This document shows positions 1-9,740 of a stretch of 64,000 nt of DNA, piece by piece. Origin of the DNA: Bifidobacterium pseudolongum subsp. globosum. GTDB lineage: Bacteria; Actinomycetota; Actinomycetes; Actinomycetales; Bifidobacteriaceae. Position numbers and translations under genes: made by a program. Positions within the stretch are counted from its first letter, which is position 1, and every line of letters begins with the position of its first letter. The DNA lies in the NCBI RefSeq assembly GCF_004155535.1, contig NZ_RYUH01000009.1, positions 186,001 through 250,000 on the forward strand, in the 5' to 3' direction. Under the pieces are notes generated by a model. The model was given only the letters and a program-made list of their open reading frames with translations. It was not told the DNA's origin and did not search any database.

Positions 1-134
1 AATTCGTCGAACGAGTTGGCGATGGCGACGATCGGCTTGCCGAAGTCCTTGCCGTCCACACCGGCCGCGCGGTAGAGCGCACGAGCACCGGCGAAGATTC
101 TTCCATTCATGATTTTTGCAGATCGCATTTCCAT
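1..134 (-). CDS. ilvD: Dihydroxy-acid dehydratase, N-terminal fragment
   Basis: Only the first 44 codons lie in the window; the gene runs off the left edge. The N-terminus contains [10 protein letters not shown] followed by [15 protein letters not shown], the start typical of IlvD, the Fe-S dehydratase of branched-chain amino-acid synthesis that converts dihydroxy-acids to 2-keto-acids. The ATG at 134 gives [12 protein letters not shown], which resembles the start of other actinobacterial IlvD proteins; ATGs at 128 and 110 are alternatives. No strong ribosome-binding site is visible. It is divergent from rpoZ. The Fe-S cysteines and active site lie outside the window. Confidence 0.85.
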   Translation of the reverse strand, partial: MEMRSAKIMNGRIFAGARALYRAAGVDGKDFGKPIVAIANSFDE

Positions 135-314
135 AAGGCACCATTCAACCGGAATCCCGCTGAAAAGTCAGCACCTTGGGCCACATGGTGGGCAATATTT
201 GACAAATCTTGACAATTGCGTGCGCGTTGTTGGTCATGGTGGCGCAAATCAATGGCTTGCGGTAGAGTGGACTCTTTGAGACAAGCATTTGCGAGTGATT
301 TGGAGATCTCTACT

Positions 315-599
315 ATGGCATTCGGCACCGAGCCTACACCAACCGGACTTGCAGATCCACCGATTGACGATCTTATGGAGCACGCCGATTCGAAGTACGC
401 GCTGGCGATCTTCGCGGCGAAGCGCGCACGTCAGATCAACTCCTACTTCACGCAGCTCAACGAAGGCCTGCTGCAGAACGTGGGCCCGCTCGTGGAGTAC
501 GAGAGCCAGGAAAAGCCGCTCTCCATCGCGTTCCGCGAGATCAATGAGGGCCTGCTCGAAGAGACCCTCGGCGAAGACGACCTGAGCGAAGGCAACTGA
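315..599 (+). CDS. rpoZ: RNA polymerase omega subunit
   Basis: A 94-residue protein with the omega core: a D-x-L-x4-DSKYAL segment followed by a K-RARQIN helix, as in RpoZ, which binds the beta-prime subunit and helps RNA polymerase assemble. After the core come [11 protein letters not shown] and a short acidic tail. The ATG at 315 is preferred over longer in-frame starts from 216 because GGAG at 302-305 sits nine bases before it and homology begins there. The gene is followed by a 14-bp-stem hairpin and then metK, so it is probably monocistronic. Confidence 0.9.
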   Translation: MAFGTEPTPTGLADPPIDDLMEHADSKYALAIFAAKRARQINSYFTQLNEGLLQNVGPLVEYESQEKPLSIAFREINEGLLEETLGEDDLSEGN

Positions 600-614
600 C
601 CGGACGCATCCATC

Positions 615-665
615 GGCAATGCCCCGGCACGCGAGGCGCCTGCCTGCGCGCGCCGGGGCATTGCC
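615..665 (+). terminator. Hairpin terminator after rpoZ
   Basis: A perfect 14-bp inverted repeat (615-628 with 652-665) encloses a 23-nt loop, sixteen bases after the rpoZ stop. There is no U tract. This is a common form in high-G+C actinobacteria. Confidence 0.6.
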
Positions 666-761
666 GCACTTATGCGCACTTGGGTGCGTGGGCCCCGGCC
701 ATTTTGCGCGCCTGCACACAATGCACACATGTGACTGATTGAGTACCAAGGGGAGACACAC

Positions 762-1988
<1,227 letters not shown>

Positions 1989-1994
1989 GCTTGA

Positions 1995-2023
1995 CCGGCC
2001 GGCCATGATTCATGGCCGGCCGG
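1995..2023 (+). terminator. Nearly loop-less palindrome after metK
   Basis: A 29-nt inverted repeat with 14-bp perfect arms around a single central T, starting seven bases after the metK stop and ending 22 bases before the next start codon. There is no U tract. It probably terminates or processes the metK transcript. Confidence 0.6.
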
Positions 2024-2045
2024 ACCGCAATGGAAAGGGGCAGAT

Positions 2046-3329
2046 ATGGCGGCTATGAGTGTGGGGCAGATGGTGGAGCTGTTTGTGAAGCCGGGAGCCC
2101 CGATATATGTCAAGGCCTTTGACGGCTCCACCTATGGCAGCGAAGACGCGCCGGTGACCTTGGTCATCAGGAATTCGCGGGCGATCTATTATCTCGTCAA
2201 CGCGCCGGGCGAACTCGGTCTGGCCCGCGCCTACCTGCAGGGGGACATCGATTCGCCTCAACTCGACCCGGGCGATCCATACGCGTTGTTCGGCAAGCTC
2301 GTGGACGTCAAGCCGTATCTGCGCACGCCGAACCCGGCGCAATTGGCGAAGGCGCTCGCATCGGTCGCCTCACATGGCATCCGCAGGCCCGAACCGCCGG
2401 CGATCGAAGGCCCGGGGCGCATGCGCCGCATGAGCGAAGGCCTGCTGCCGCATACGCGCAAAGGCGACGCGGCCACGGTCAGCTACCACTACGACCAATC
2501 GAACGATTTCTACGCGCTGTTCCTTGGGCCTTCCATGACCTACACATGCGCCGTGTTCGATTCGCCCGACACCTCGCTCGAAGCCGCGCAGAAAGCGAAG
2601 CTCGACCTGGTGCTGGACAAGCTCGCGCTCAAACCGGGCGACCGTCTGCTTGACATCGGGTGCGGTTGGGGGTCGATGGCCATCGAGGCGGCGAAGCGCG
2701 GCATCCATACGCTCGGCGTCACGCTGTCCGAAGAGCAGGTGGAGTGGGCCCAGCGTTGGATCCGCCAAGAGGGCCTGGAAGACCTCGCCGAAGTGCGTCT
2801 CATGGATTACCGTGATGTGCCGGAAGGCGATTTCGACGGCATCTGCTCGCTCGGCATGATGGAGCATGTGGGCTACAAGCATTACCCGGCCTATTTCCAG
2901 GAGATCTACAACAAGCTCAAGCCCGGCGCCATGCTGCTCAACCACCAGATCACGAGGTGCGACTCGCATCAGGGCAAGAAGGCGGGCGAGTTCATCGACC
3001 GCTACATCTTCCCCGACGGCGAGCTGTCGAGCCCGGCCGAAATCGAGATGACGATCCAGGACACCGGCTTCGAGGTCATCAACCAAGAGAACCTGCGGCA
3101 GCATTACGCGCTCACACTGCACCGGTGGAACGAGAACCTTTCCGCCCACTGGAGCCAGGCCACCGCGATGGTCGGCGAGCCGAAGGCGCGCCTGTGGGGT
3201 CTGTACATGGCCGGCTGCGCATACAACTTCGAGCACAACAACATCCAGATCCACCAGTTCCTGTGCGTGAGGCCGGACAGGAACGGGACCGACGTGTACC
3301 CGCTGCGCCCGTGGTGGCCGCGCCACTGA
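2046..3329 (+). CDS. cfa: Cyclopropane-fatty-acyl-phospholipid synthase family methyltransferase
   Basis: A 427-residue SAM-dependent methyltransferase of the CFA synthase/mycolic acid cyclopropane synthase family. Family members add a methylene from SAM across double bonds of phospholipid acyl chains. The SAM-binding motif LLDIGCGWGS is at residues 201-210, preceded by VSYHYDQSNDFYALFLG, the conserved entry to the catalytic domain. The roughly 120-residue N-terminal extension is the usual lipid-binding region of full-length Cfa. GGAAAGGGG supports the start. The exact product (cyclopropane or other methylated lipid) cannot be read from the sequence. Confidence 0.88.
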   Translation: MAAMSVGQMVELFVKPGAPIYVKAFDGSTYGSEDAPVTLVIRNSRAIYYLVNAPGELGLARAYLQGDIDSPQLDPGDPYALFGKLVDVKPYLRTPNPAQLAKALASVASHGIRRPEPPAIEGPGRMRRMSEGLLPHTRKGDAATVSYHYDQSNDFYALFLGPSMTYTCAVFDSPDTSLEAAQKAKLDLVLDKLALKPGDRLLDIGCGWGSMAIEAAKRGIHTLGVTLSEEQVEWAQRWIRQEGLEDLAEVRLMDYRDVPEGDFDGICSLGMMEHVGYKHYPAYFQEIYNKLKPGAMLLNHQITRCDSHQGKKAGEFIDRYIFPDGELSSPAEIEMTIQDTGFEVINQENLRQHYALTLHRWNENLSAHWSQATAMVGEPKARLWGLYMAGCAYNFEHNNIQIHQFLCVRPDRNGTDVYPLRPWWPRH

Positions 3330-3334
3330 GCGTG

Positions 3335-3340
3335 TACGCT
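3335..3340 (+). promoter_or_regulatory. Possible leaderless -10 for priA
   Basis: TACGCT ends eight bases before the priA ATG, and no ribosome-binding site is visible in between. No -35 is recognisable. See the leaderless-start finding. Confidence 0.3.
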
Positions 3341-3348
3341 CATACAGC

Positions 3349-5556
3349 ATGACGACCGATGCACAACAACCCGCGTTCGAAGGGCTCGAACCCCGGCGCC
3401 GCCGGCGCCGCCAGACGGAACGCACGGCCGCGTCGCATCTGCCCGTCGCCCATGTGGTGCTCGACATCCAGGCGGCGCATCTGGGCCAGCCCTTCGACTA
3501 CCTGATCGACGAGAAGCAGTCCGAGGCCGCGCAACCCGGCTGCCTGGTGCGCGTGCGCTTCGGCGGCCAACGCGTGTCGGGCGTCATCTGGTCGCGCAGT
3601 GAGACGAGCGAGACCGATGCATCCGCGCTGCGGTTCATCGAACGCGTGCTCTCGCCGCACCCCATCGTGTCCGCATCCATGCGCGGCGACATCACGGCGA
3701 TCGCGGACGCCTACGGCGGCACACGCGCGAACATCGTGCGCGTGGCGGTGCCCACGCGCGTCGCCGCCGTGGACCGCGAATCATTCACACCGGCGGACGG
3801 CGCCGAGCTGCGCGAACGCTGTGCGCAGTCCGCCGCTCACGCTTACAAGGCGTTCGCGCGCGGATACGAGCAGGCGCGTCTCGTCGACGAGGCGCTCGCC
3901 GCGGACGGATTCGCTTCGTTCGTCATCGACGGGCTGCCGGGGGAGGGCCGGTGGCGCGAGGACTTCGCATGGATGGCGCTGCGCGCGCTCGCCTCGGGCA
4001 AATCCGCGGTGCTCGTCGTGCCGACGATGCGTGAGGTGTGGGCGCTCATGCACACGTTGAACGCCGTGGGATTGCGCGCGTGGGCGCCCGACGAATCCGG
4101 CGGCTCGAGCGGCGACGTGGCCGTGTTGAGCGCATCGCTCAGCCCGGCGGAACGCTACCGCGCGTACCGGGCCGTGCTGGCCGGTCAGGTGCGGTGCGTG
4201 GTCGGCCTGCGCGCGGCGATGTATGCGCCGGTCGACGGTCCCGCGCTGTTCGCGGTGCTCGACGACGCCGCGTACCAGTACGCCGACGGGTTGGCGCCAT
4301 ATGCGAACGCGCGCGGCGTGTGCCGTCTGCGCGCGGGGCTGCATGACGGCGTGTTCGTGGCCTACGCGCAGGCGCGCAGTGTGCTCAGCCAATGGGAGTG
4401 CGAGCGCGCGGAGTCGGTGGGGTTGGGCGTGTGCGGCCCGAGCGCCGCGGTCCACGGTTACCGTGATGCGCTTGCGGCGAGTGCGCCGCCGGTCCGTTGG
4501 CTCAACCGCGACGAATTGATGCGTCTTGCGGATGCGAGCGTCGGCGCGCGCGTGCCGCACACCGCGGTGCGCGTGTTGTCGAAGGCGCTTGAGCAGGGAC
4601 CGGTTCTGCTGTCGATCCCGGGCGATGGGGTGAGCGAGTCGTTGAGTTGCGCGCAGTGTCTGGCGCTTGCGCGGTGCGTGCGCTGCACGGGCCCGCTCGA
4701 GCGTGTGGGCGTGAACCAGACGCCACGGTGCCGGTGGTGCGGGGCCGCGGCGGTGCATTGGCACTGTGCGCGGTGCGGTGGCGAGCGGTTGCGCGTGATC
4801 CGCGTGGGCGCCGCCGGCACCGCGCGCGAATTGCGTGGATTGTTCCGCGAGATGCCGATGGTGCTGTCGAGCCCGCATCAGGCCGAAGGCGTGATCGAGC
4901 AGGTCGCGGACGCGCCGGTCATCGTGATCGCGACGCCCGGCGCGGAGCCGCGCGTGCGCCCGGGCGGCGCGTCCGGCGGCCGTTACCGGGCCGTGGCGAT
5001 CCTGGACGCGTGGACGAGCCTGTACTCGCAGCGCATGGATGCGCGCGTCGATGTATTGCGCACGTGGATGCACACGATGTCGTATTGCAATGCGCGCGTG
5101 GATGGCGGGGTCGGCCTGTTGCTCGGCGAGACCGATCCGCTTATCGCGCAGGCGCTGATGACGTGGGATCCGCGCGTGCTGGCCGGCCGGGAGTTGCGCG
5201 AACGTGAGGAGACCGCGTTGCCGCCGGCGTTGAGCGCGGCGTGCGTGTGGGGCCGCAATGACGCCGTGACGTGGCTGTTGCGTGAAATCGGCGTGCGCTG
5301 CGGCGATTGGTCGACGCTGCAGTGGCAGGGCCAGCAGATCGACAGTGTGCTGGGGCCGGTGCCGATTCCACAGGCGCGCACGGTGGATGCGCGCGAGATC
5401 GAGGAGATGGGCGACCGCGTGAAGGCCGTGGTGCGCGTACCGCACTCCCGGCGCGCCGAATTGGCGAGACGGGTGCGCGTGGCGCTTGCCCGGCATGTCG
5501 CGTCACGTGCTGGCGGCGAATTGCGCTGCCGGTTGGACCCCAAAGATTTGCTGTGA
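3349..5556 (+). CDS. priA: PriA-like primosomal protein without helicase motifs
   Basis: A 735-residue PriA homologue that would act in replication restart. The N-terminal 3'-DNA-binding domain is clear (LGQPFDYLID, then GCLVRVRFGGQRVSGVIW). The zinc-binding region near residues 430-480 keeps paired CxxC motifs (CAQC, CVRC, CRWC, CARC). The helicase core is degenerate: where the Walker A loop should be the protein reads GLPGEGRWRE, and the DEEH box is replaced by DDAAY. Annotated actinobacterial PriA proteins are likewise described as lacking helicase motifs, so this is lineage-typical rather than a local mutation. It is probably a structural restart factor. It lies between cfa and fmt. Confidence 0.88.
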   Translation: MTTDAQQPAFEGLEPRRRRRRQTERTAASHLPVAHVVLDIQAAHLGQPFDYLIDEKQSEAAQPGCLVRVRFGGQRVSGVIWSRSETSETDASALRFIERVLSPHPIVSASMRGDITAIADAYGGTRANIVRVAVPTRVAAVDRESFTPADGAELRERCAQSAAHAYKAFARGYEQARLVDEALAADGFASFVIDGLPGEGRWREDFAWMALRALASGKSAVLVVPTMREVWALMHTLNAVGLRAWAPDESGGSSGDVAVLSASLSPAERYRAYRAVLAGQVRCVVGLRAAMYAPVDGPALFAVLDDAAYQYADGLAPYANARGVCRLRAGLHDGVFVAYAQARSVLSQWECERAESVGLGVCGPSAAVHGYRDALAASAPPVRWLNRDELMRLADASVGARVPHTAVRVLSKALEQGPVLLSIPGDGVSESLSCAQCLALARCVRCTGPLERVGVNQTPRCRWCGAAAVHWHCARCGGERLRVIRVGAAGTARELRGLFREMPMVLSSPHQAEGVIEQVADAPVIVIATPGAEPRVRPGGASGGRYRAVAILDAWTSLYSQRMDARVDVLRTWMHTMSYCNARVDGGVGLLLGETDPLIAQALMTWDPRVLAGRELREREETALPPALSAACVWGRNDAVTWLLREIGVRCGDWSTLQWQGQQIDSVLGPVPIPQARTVDAREIEEMGDRVKAVVRVPHSRRAELARRVRVALARHVASRAGGELRCRLDPKDLL

Positions 5557-5647
5557 CCTGAACGGGCTGGCACGGCAGGGCGGTGGACTACGATGGTAGA
5601 CCGTCGGCCGTGGCAACGGCCAGGAAACCGAACGAGGAGGAACTGGT

Positions 5648-6616
5648 ATGGTACGAGTGCTGTTTGCGGGAACGCCTGAGGTGGCAGTGCCTTCGTTGCG
5701 CAAGCTGGCGCATGACACGGAGCATTTCGACGTGGTGGCGGTGCTGACCCGCCCCGATGCCCCCACCGGGCGCGGACGCAAGCTCATGCCGAGCCCGGTC
5801 AAGCAGGCCGCGTTGGAACTGGGGCTGCCGGTCATGGAATGCGACCCGAGCGAGGAGACGTTCCTCGCGGCGCTCAAGGCCACCGGTGCCGAAGCCGGCG
5901 CGGTCGTGGCATACGGGCGTCTGCTCAAGGAGCCGGTGCTCGACGCATTGCCATTGGGATGGTACAACCTGCATTTCTCGCTGCTGCCGCAATGGCGTGG
6001 CGCGGCGCCGGTGCAGCGTGCGATCTGGGCCGGTGAATCGTTGACGGGCGCTTCGGTGTTCCGCATCACCAAGGGCATGGACGAAGGCCCGGTGCTCGCG
6101 CAGTCCACCGTGGAGATCGGTGCGCACGAGAACGCCGGCGAACTGCTCGAGCGTCTGGCGCAAGATGGCGCGAACCTGCTGGCGGCCTCGCTGCAGGGCA
6201 TGGCCGAAGGGCAGATCCACCCTGTCGAACAGCCGCAGGGCGCCTACGAGGTGGCGGCGAAGATCACGCACGACGACGCGCGCATGCACTTCAACGTGCC
6301 GGCCTTCGCGCTCGACCGACAGATCCGCGCATGCACGCCGAACCCCGGCACATGGTGCCAGCTGCACGAGGCGGCCGACGCGCTGGAACCGATTCAACTG
6401 CACGTGTCGAAGGCTGTTGTGGCAGGCGCCGACGACGAGTCGGCGCCGCACGGGCTCAAGCCCGGCGAACTCAAGGTGACCAAGCGCCATGTGTGGGTCG
6501 GCACCGCCACCGATGCGCTCGAGCTGCTTGTGGTCAAGGCGCAGGGCAAGAAGGAGATGGGTGCCGCCGAATGGGCGCGTGGCGCGCACCTGACCGAGGG
6601 CGCGTTCTGCGACTGA
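5648..6616 (+). CDS. fmt: Methionyl-tRNA formyltransferase
   Basis: A 322-residue enzyme that formylates initiator Met-tRNA using 10-formyl-THF. It has the formyltransferase N-domain (VLFAGTPEVAVPSL start, VVAYGRLL, YNLHFSLLPQWRGAAP with the catalytic-site His and Arg region) and a C-terminal OB-like domain with AKITHDDARMHFN. GAGGAGG about eight bases upstream fixes the start. The 90-bp upstream gap holds a TACGAT hexamer (5589-5594) and a 6-bp stem-loop (5606-5621), so fmt may have its own promoter although it follows priA. It converges on serB 20 bp away. Confidence 0.96.
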   Translation: MVRVLFAGTPEVAVPSLRKLAHDTEHFDVVAVLTRPDAPTGRGRKLMPSPVKQAALELGLPVMECDPSEETFLAALKATGAEAGAVVAYGRLLKEPVLDALPLGWYNLHFSLLPQWRGAAPVQRAIWAGESLTGASVFRITKGMDEGPVLAQSTVEIGAHENAGELLERLAQDGANLLAASLQGMAEGQIHPVEQPQGAYEVAAKITHDDARMHFNVPAFALDRQIRACTPNPGTWCQLHEAADALEPIQLHVSKAVVAGADDESAPHGLKPGELKVTKRHVWVGTATDALELLVVKAQGKKEMGAAEWARGAHLTEGAFCD

Positions 6617-6636
6617 GATCGGCCTTCCGCGTTCGG

Positions 6637-7320
6637 TCAGTGCGCGAGGAAATCGAGCACGCGCGTCAGGTCGCGGGTGTCGATTGTGTGCGGTGCGGCC
6701 GCCCGCACCTTCGGCTTGGCGCAGAACGCGATACCGAGTCCGGCGGCGCCGATCATCGGCAGGTCATTGGCGCCGTCGCCCACCGCGACGGTCTGGCGCA
6801 TGTCGATCGCGTTGCGCTGCGCCCAATCGTGCAGCGCCCGCAGTTTGACGTCTTTCGTGACGATCGGCCCGGTGACGGTGCCGTCGAGCGTGCCGGTCGC
6901 GTCATTCAGGCCGAGTCGGTTGGCGATCCAATAATCCAGGCCTGCTTCGCGGGCGAGCCGGTCCACGATCTCGTGGAAGCCGCCCGAGACGACGCCCACC
7001 TTCCAACCATGCGCATGCAGGCGTTCGATGAGCGGCAGCGCGCCATTGGTGAAATGCAGGCGCGCATACACGTCGTCGAGCCTCGAGGCGGGGAGTCCTT
7101 CCAGGAGGGCCACACGCGCATGGAGCGCCTCGGCGAAATCGAGTTCGCCGTTCATCGCGCGCGCAGTCACGTCGGCGATGCGCTCGCCGACGCCGGCCGC
7201 GGCGCCGAGCTCGTCGATGACCTCCTCGTCGATGAGCGTGGAATCCACATCCATCACGAGCAGTCCGGGTGTGCAAAGTGTGGGCATATTGTCAAGGACT
7301 TGCAAAGGTTGTACGCTCAT
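6637..7320 (-). CDS. serB: Phosphoserine phosphatase
   Basis: A 227-residue HAD-superfamily phosphatase for the last step of serine synthesis. It has VMDVDSTLI (nucleophile Asp24 and Asp26), VVSGGF (motif II), a Lys in DVKLRAL and GDGANDLPM (motif IV), all typical of SerB. The ATG at 7320 is chosen because homology starts shortly after it; the frame stays open upstream but that extension is unrelated sequence. No good ribosome-binding site precedes it. The gene is divergent from dedA, with a 10-bp inverted repeat between the two. Confidence 0.92.
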   Translation of the reverse strand: MSVQPLQVLDNMPTLCTPGLLVMDVDSTLIDEEVIDELGAAAGVGERIADVTARAMNGELDFAEALHARVALLEGLPASRLDDVYARLHFTNGALPLIERLHAHGWKVGVVSGGFHEIVDRLAREAGLDYWIANRLGLNDATGTLDGTVTGPIVTKDVKLRALHDWAQRNAIDMRQTVAVGDGANDLPMIGAAGLGIAFCAKPKVRAAAPHTIDTRDLTRVLDFLAH

Positions 7321-7323
7321 GCG

Positions 7324-7355
7324 TTCGATTGTCGAAAAACGTTGGGACAATCGAA
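7324..7355. promoter_or_regulatory. Inverted repeat between serB and dedA
   Basis: TTCGATTGTC (7324-7333) and GACAATCGAA (7346-7355) form a perfect 10-bp inverted repeat with a 12-bp spacer. It fills the 37-bp gap between the divergent start codons of serB and dedA and ends two bases before the dedA ATG. It could be a shared operator. Confidence 0.4.
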
Positions 7356-7357
7356 CC

Positions 7358-8065
7358 ATGCACTTTTCCGTTATCCTTGCACAGACACCTGTCGACCAAC
7401 AACTCGTGTGCGCGACCGGTTCGGACGGCCTGATCGGCTCGATGACCGCATGGCTCGTCTCACTGATGGAAAGCGTCGGCGGCGTGGGGGTGGCGCTCGC
7501 CATCGCCCTCGAATCGATCTTCCCGCCGATCCCCAGCGAGATCATCCTGCCGCTGGCCGGGTTCACGGCGGCGCGCGGCAGCATGGGGCTCATCGCCGCG
7601 ATCATCTGGGCCACGATGGGCTCGCTGCTCGGCGCATGGACGCTCTACGGCATCGCGCGCTGGTTCGGCCTGCACCGCATCCATGCGGCGGCCGACCGCA
7701 TCCCCGGCGTGCAGCGCGCCGATGTGGACAAGGCGAACCGCTGGTTCACCAAATACGGCACGTGGTCGGTGCTGCTGGGGCGTGTGATCCCTGTGGTCCG
7801 TTCGCTCATCTCGATCCCCGCCGGATTCAACCGCATGAACTTCATGCAGTTCTCGCTGTGGACCTTTGTGGGCTCGGCGGTCTGGAACACGATCCTCGTG
7901 ACCGCCGGCTACATGCTCGGCGACCAATGGTGCTCGATCCTTGGTGTGCTCAACGTCTTCGAAGACGTGATCATCGTGGTCTTCGTGGCGGTGCTCGCGT
8001 TCTTCGGCGTGCGTTGGATTCGCAATCTGATACGCGAGCGGCGAAGTAAAGGCGACCATGCGTAG
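7358..8065 (+). CDS. DedA/SNARE-associated (VTT-domain) membrane protein
   Basis: A 235-residue integral membrane protein of the DedA family; some members act as undecaprenyl-phosphate or phosphatidyl carrier flippases. The hallmarks are FPPIPSEIILPLAGF near residue 50, the GAWTLYGIARW segment, and GRVIPVVRSLISIPAGFNRM near residue 145, the conserved amphipathic re-entrant motif. A basic tail (IRERRSKGDHA) ends the protein. The ATG at 7358 is used; an ATG at 7442 (MTAWLVSLMES) would give a more conventional N-terminus and neither has a strong ribosome-binding site. The substrate is unknown. Confidence 0.85.
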   Translation: MHFSVILAQTPVDQQLVCATGSDGLIGSMTAWLVSLMESVGGVGVALAIALESIFPPIPSEIILPLAGFTAARGSMGLIAAIIWATMGSLLGAWTLYGIARWFGLHRIHAAADRIPGVQRADVDKANRWFTKYGTWSVLLGRVIPVVRSLISIPAGFNRMNFMQFSLWTFVGSAVWNTILVTAGYMLGDQWCSILGVLNVFEDVIIVVFVAVLAFFGVRWIRNLIRERRSKGDHA

Positions 8066-8097
8066 TATGAACCTACGCGTACAGCGTTGAAGTCATG

Positions 8098-8149
8098 GCC
8101 GGATGGGGCCGTCCCCAGTACACTGGAGGCGGGAACCATCCGGCTTTTT
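8098..8149 (+). terminator. Hairpin with T tract after dedA
   Basis: GCCGGATGG (8098-8106) pairs with CCATCCGGC (8136-8144) and is followed by TTTTT (8145-8149). The 29-nt loop contains a second small palindrome and the TACACT hexamer that is a candidate -10 for arc. Confidence 0.5.
8119..8124 (+). promoter_or_regulatory. Candidate -10 for arc
   Basis: TACACT, the same hexamer found close to several other starts in this window, lies 44 bp before the arc ATG, inside the loop of the upstream hairpin. No clear -35 is visible. Confidence 0.3.
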
Positions 8150-8168
8150 CCATGGAAATCGGGGTGCA

Positions 8169-9740
8169 ATGGACGAACAGGAGAACCTGGCGCAATTGAA
8201 CGACCGCCTGCAGGCGAAGAACCACGCGTTGGCGCAGGCGTTGACACGCGCCGGCGAAGAGCTCGCTAAAGCCAAGGCGCAGCTCGAACAGTTCGCCCAG
8301 CCGCCGCTCACGTTCGCCGCGATGCTGCGGCTGGACCGTTGTTCGACCGATTCGCATGGGGTGCAGCACGCGTGTGCCGAGGTGTTGCACGGCAACCGCC
8401 GCGTGGTGCTGCCGGTCGCGCCCACCGCCAACGCCGCACGGCTCGCGCCAGGCATGACACTGCTCGTCAACGAGAACATGGTCGTCGTCGGCACGGCGGC
8501 GGCCGACCGCTGCGGCGCGGTGCGCCAGGTCGACGAACTGCTCGACGACGGCCGCCTCATCGTCTCCGACGCTTCGGGCGCCCGCATGGTCGTCGAACGT
8601 GCGCAGGACCTGCACCATGCGCGCATCGGCGGCGCCGACCGCGTGATGCTCGACGCGTCGGCGCGCTTCGCGGTGCAGGTGCTGCCGCGTGAACACACCG
8701 ACACCCTCGTGCTCGAAGAGACCCCTGACGTCACCTTCCACGACATCGGCGGTCTCGACGAGCAGATCGCCACGATCAAAGACGCGGTGGAGCTGCCGTT
8801 CACGCACCGCGACCTGTTCGCGCGCTTCGCGCTGAAGCCGCCGAAAGGCGTGCTGCTGTACGGGCCTCCCGGCAACGGCAAGACGCTGATCGCGAAGGCC
8901 GTGGCGCACTCGCTGGCGCAGGGCGCGGGCGGCAGCGGCGTGTTCCTTTCGGTCAAAGGCCCGGAACTGCTCAACAAATACGTGGGCGAATCCGAACGGC
9001 TGATCCGCCTCATCTTCGACCGTGCGCGCGAACGTGCGCACGACGGCCGCCCGGTGATCGTGTTCATCGACGAGATGGACGCCCTGCTGCGCACACGCGG
9101 CTCCGGCGTATCCTCGGACGTGGAGACGACGATTGTGCCGCAGTTCCTCGCGGAACTCGACGGCGTGGAGCGGCTCGACAATGTGATTGTGATCGGCGCC
9201 TCGAACCGCATCGACATGATCGACCCGGCGGTGCTGCGCCCGGGCCGGCTCGACGTGAAGATCAAGGTCGACCGTCCTGGCCCCGAACAGGCGCGCCGGA
9301 TCGTGGCCCGGTACATCACCGATGCGCTGCCGCTCGCGCCCTCCACAAGCGCCGCGCAGCTCGTTGATGCACTCGTCGACGATGTCGTCTCGCCGTGCCG
9401 TGCAGTCGCCCGTGTGCGCGACGAACACGGCGACTGGAGCACGCTGCTGCTCGCCGATGTGATGTCGGGCGCGATGCTCAAGAACATCGTCGACCGCGTC
9501 AAGACGAAGGCGGTCAAGGAGTCGGTGCGCCAAGGGCACGATGTGCCGGTCGGCCTGGCGCTCGTGCACGCGGCGGTCGACGAGGAATGCGATTCGGCGC
9601 GTGCCACGCTCGCCGAGGTCAATCTCGAGCAGTGGGTGCGCACCAACGGCTTCGACGCGCGGCGCATCACCGACCTGCGCGTGCTGCCGGCGCAGGCGGT
9701 GGATGAAGCGGAAGACATCTACGGAATGGAGCAGGCATGA
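8169..9740 (+). CDS. arc: Proteasome-type AAA ATPase (ARC/Mpa) of the pupylation pathway
   Basis: A 523-residue ARC/Mpa family ATPase. An N-terminal coiled coil (residues about 3-45), which in Mpa captures Pup, is followed by OB-type domains and one AAA domain with Walker A GPPGNGKT (about 232-239), Walker B VIVFIDEMD (about 297-305) and an arginine-finger region RPGRLDVKI. In Mycobacterium the enzyme unfolds pupylated proteins for the 20S proteasome and docks through a C-terminal GQYL-type tail. This protein ends EDIYGMEQA and lacks that tail. Start chosen at ATG 8169 (GGGG nearby, coiled coil begins there). It overlaps dop by four bases, so the two are co-transcribed. Confidence 0.95.
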   Translation: MDEQENLAQLNDRLQAKNHALAQALTRAGEELAKAKAQLEQFAQPPLTFAAMLRLDRCSTDSHGVQHACAEVLHGNRRVVLPVAPTANAARLAPGMTLLVNENMVVVGTAAADRCGAVRQVDELLDDGRLIVSDASGARMVVERAQDLHHARIGGADRVMLDASARFAVQVLPREHTDTLVLEETPDVTFHDIGGLDEQIATIKDAVELPFTHRDLFARFALKPPKGVLLYGPPGNGKTLIAKAVAHSLAQGAGGSGVFLSVKGPELLNKYVGESERLIRLIFDRARERAHDGRPVIVFIDEMDALLRTRGSGVSSDVETTIVPQFLAELDGVERLDNVIVIGASNRIDMIDPAVLRPGRLDVKIKVDRPGPEQARRIVARYITDALPLAPSTSAAQLVDALVDDVVSPCRAVARVRDEHGDWSTLLLADVMSGAMLKNIVDRVKTKAVKESVRQGHDVPVGLALVHAAVDEECDSARATLAEVNLEQWVRTNGFDARRITDLRVLPAQAVDEAEDIYGMEQA

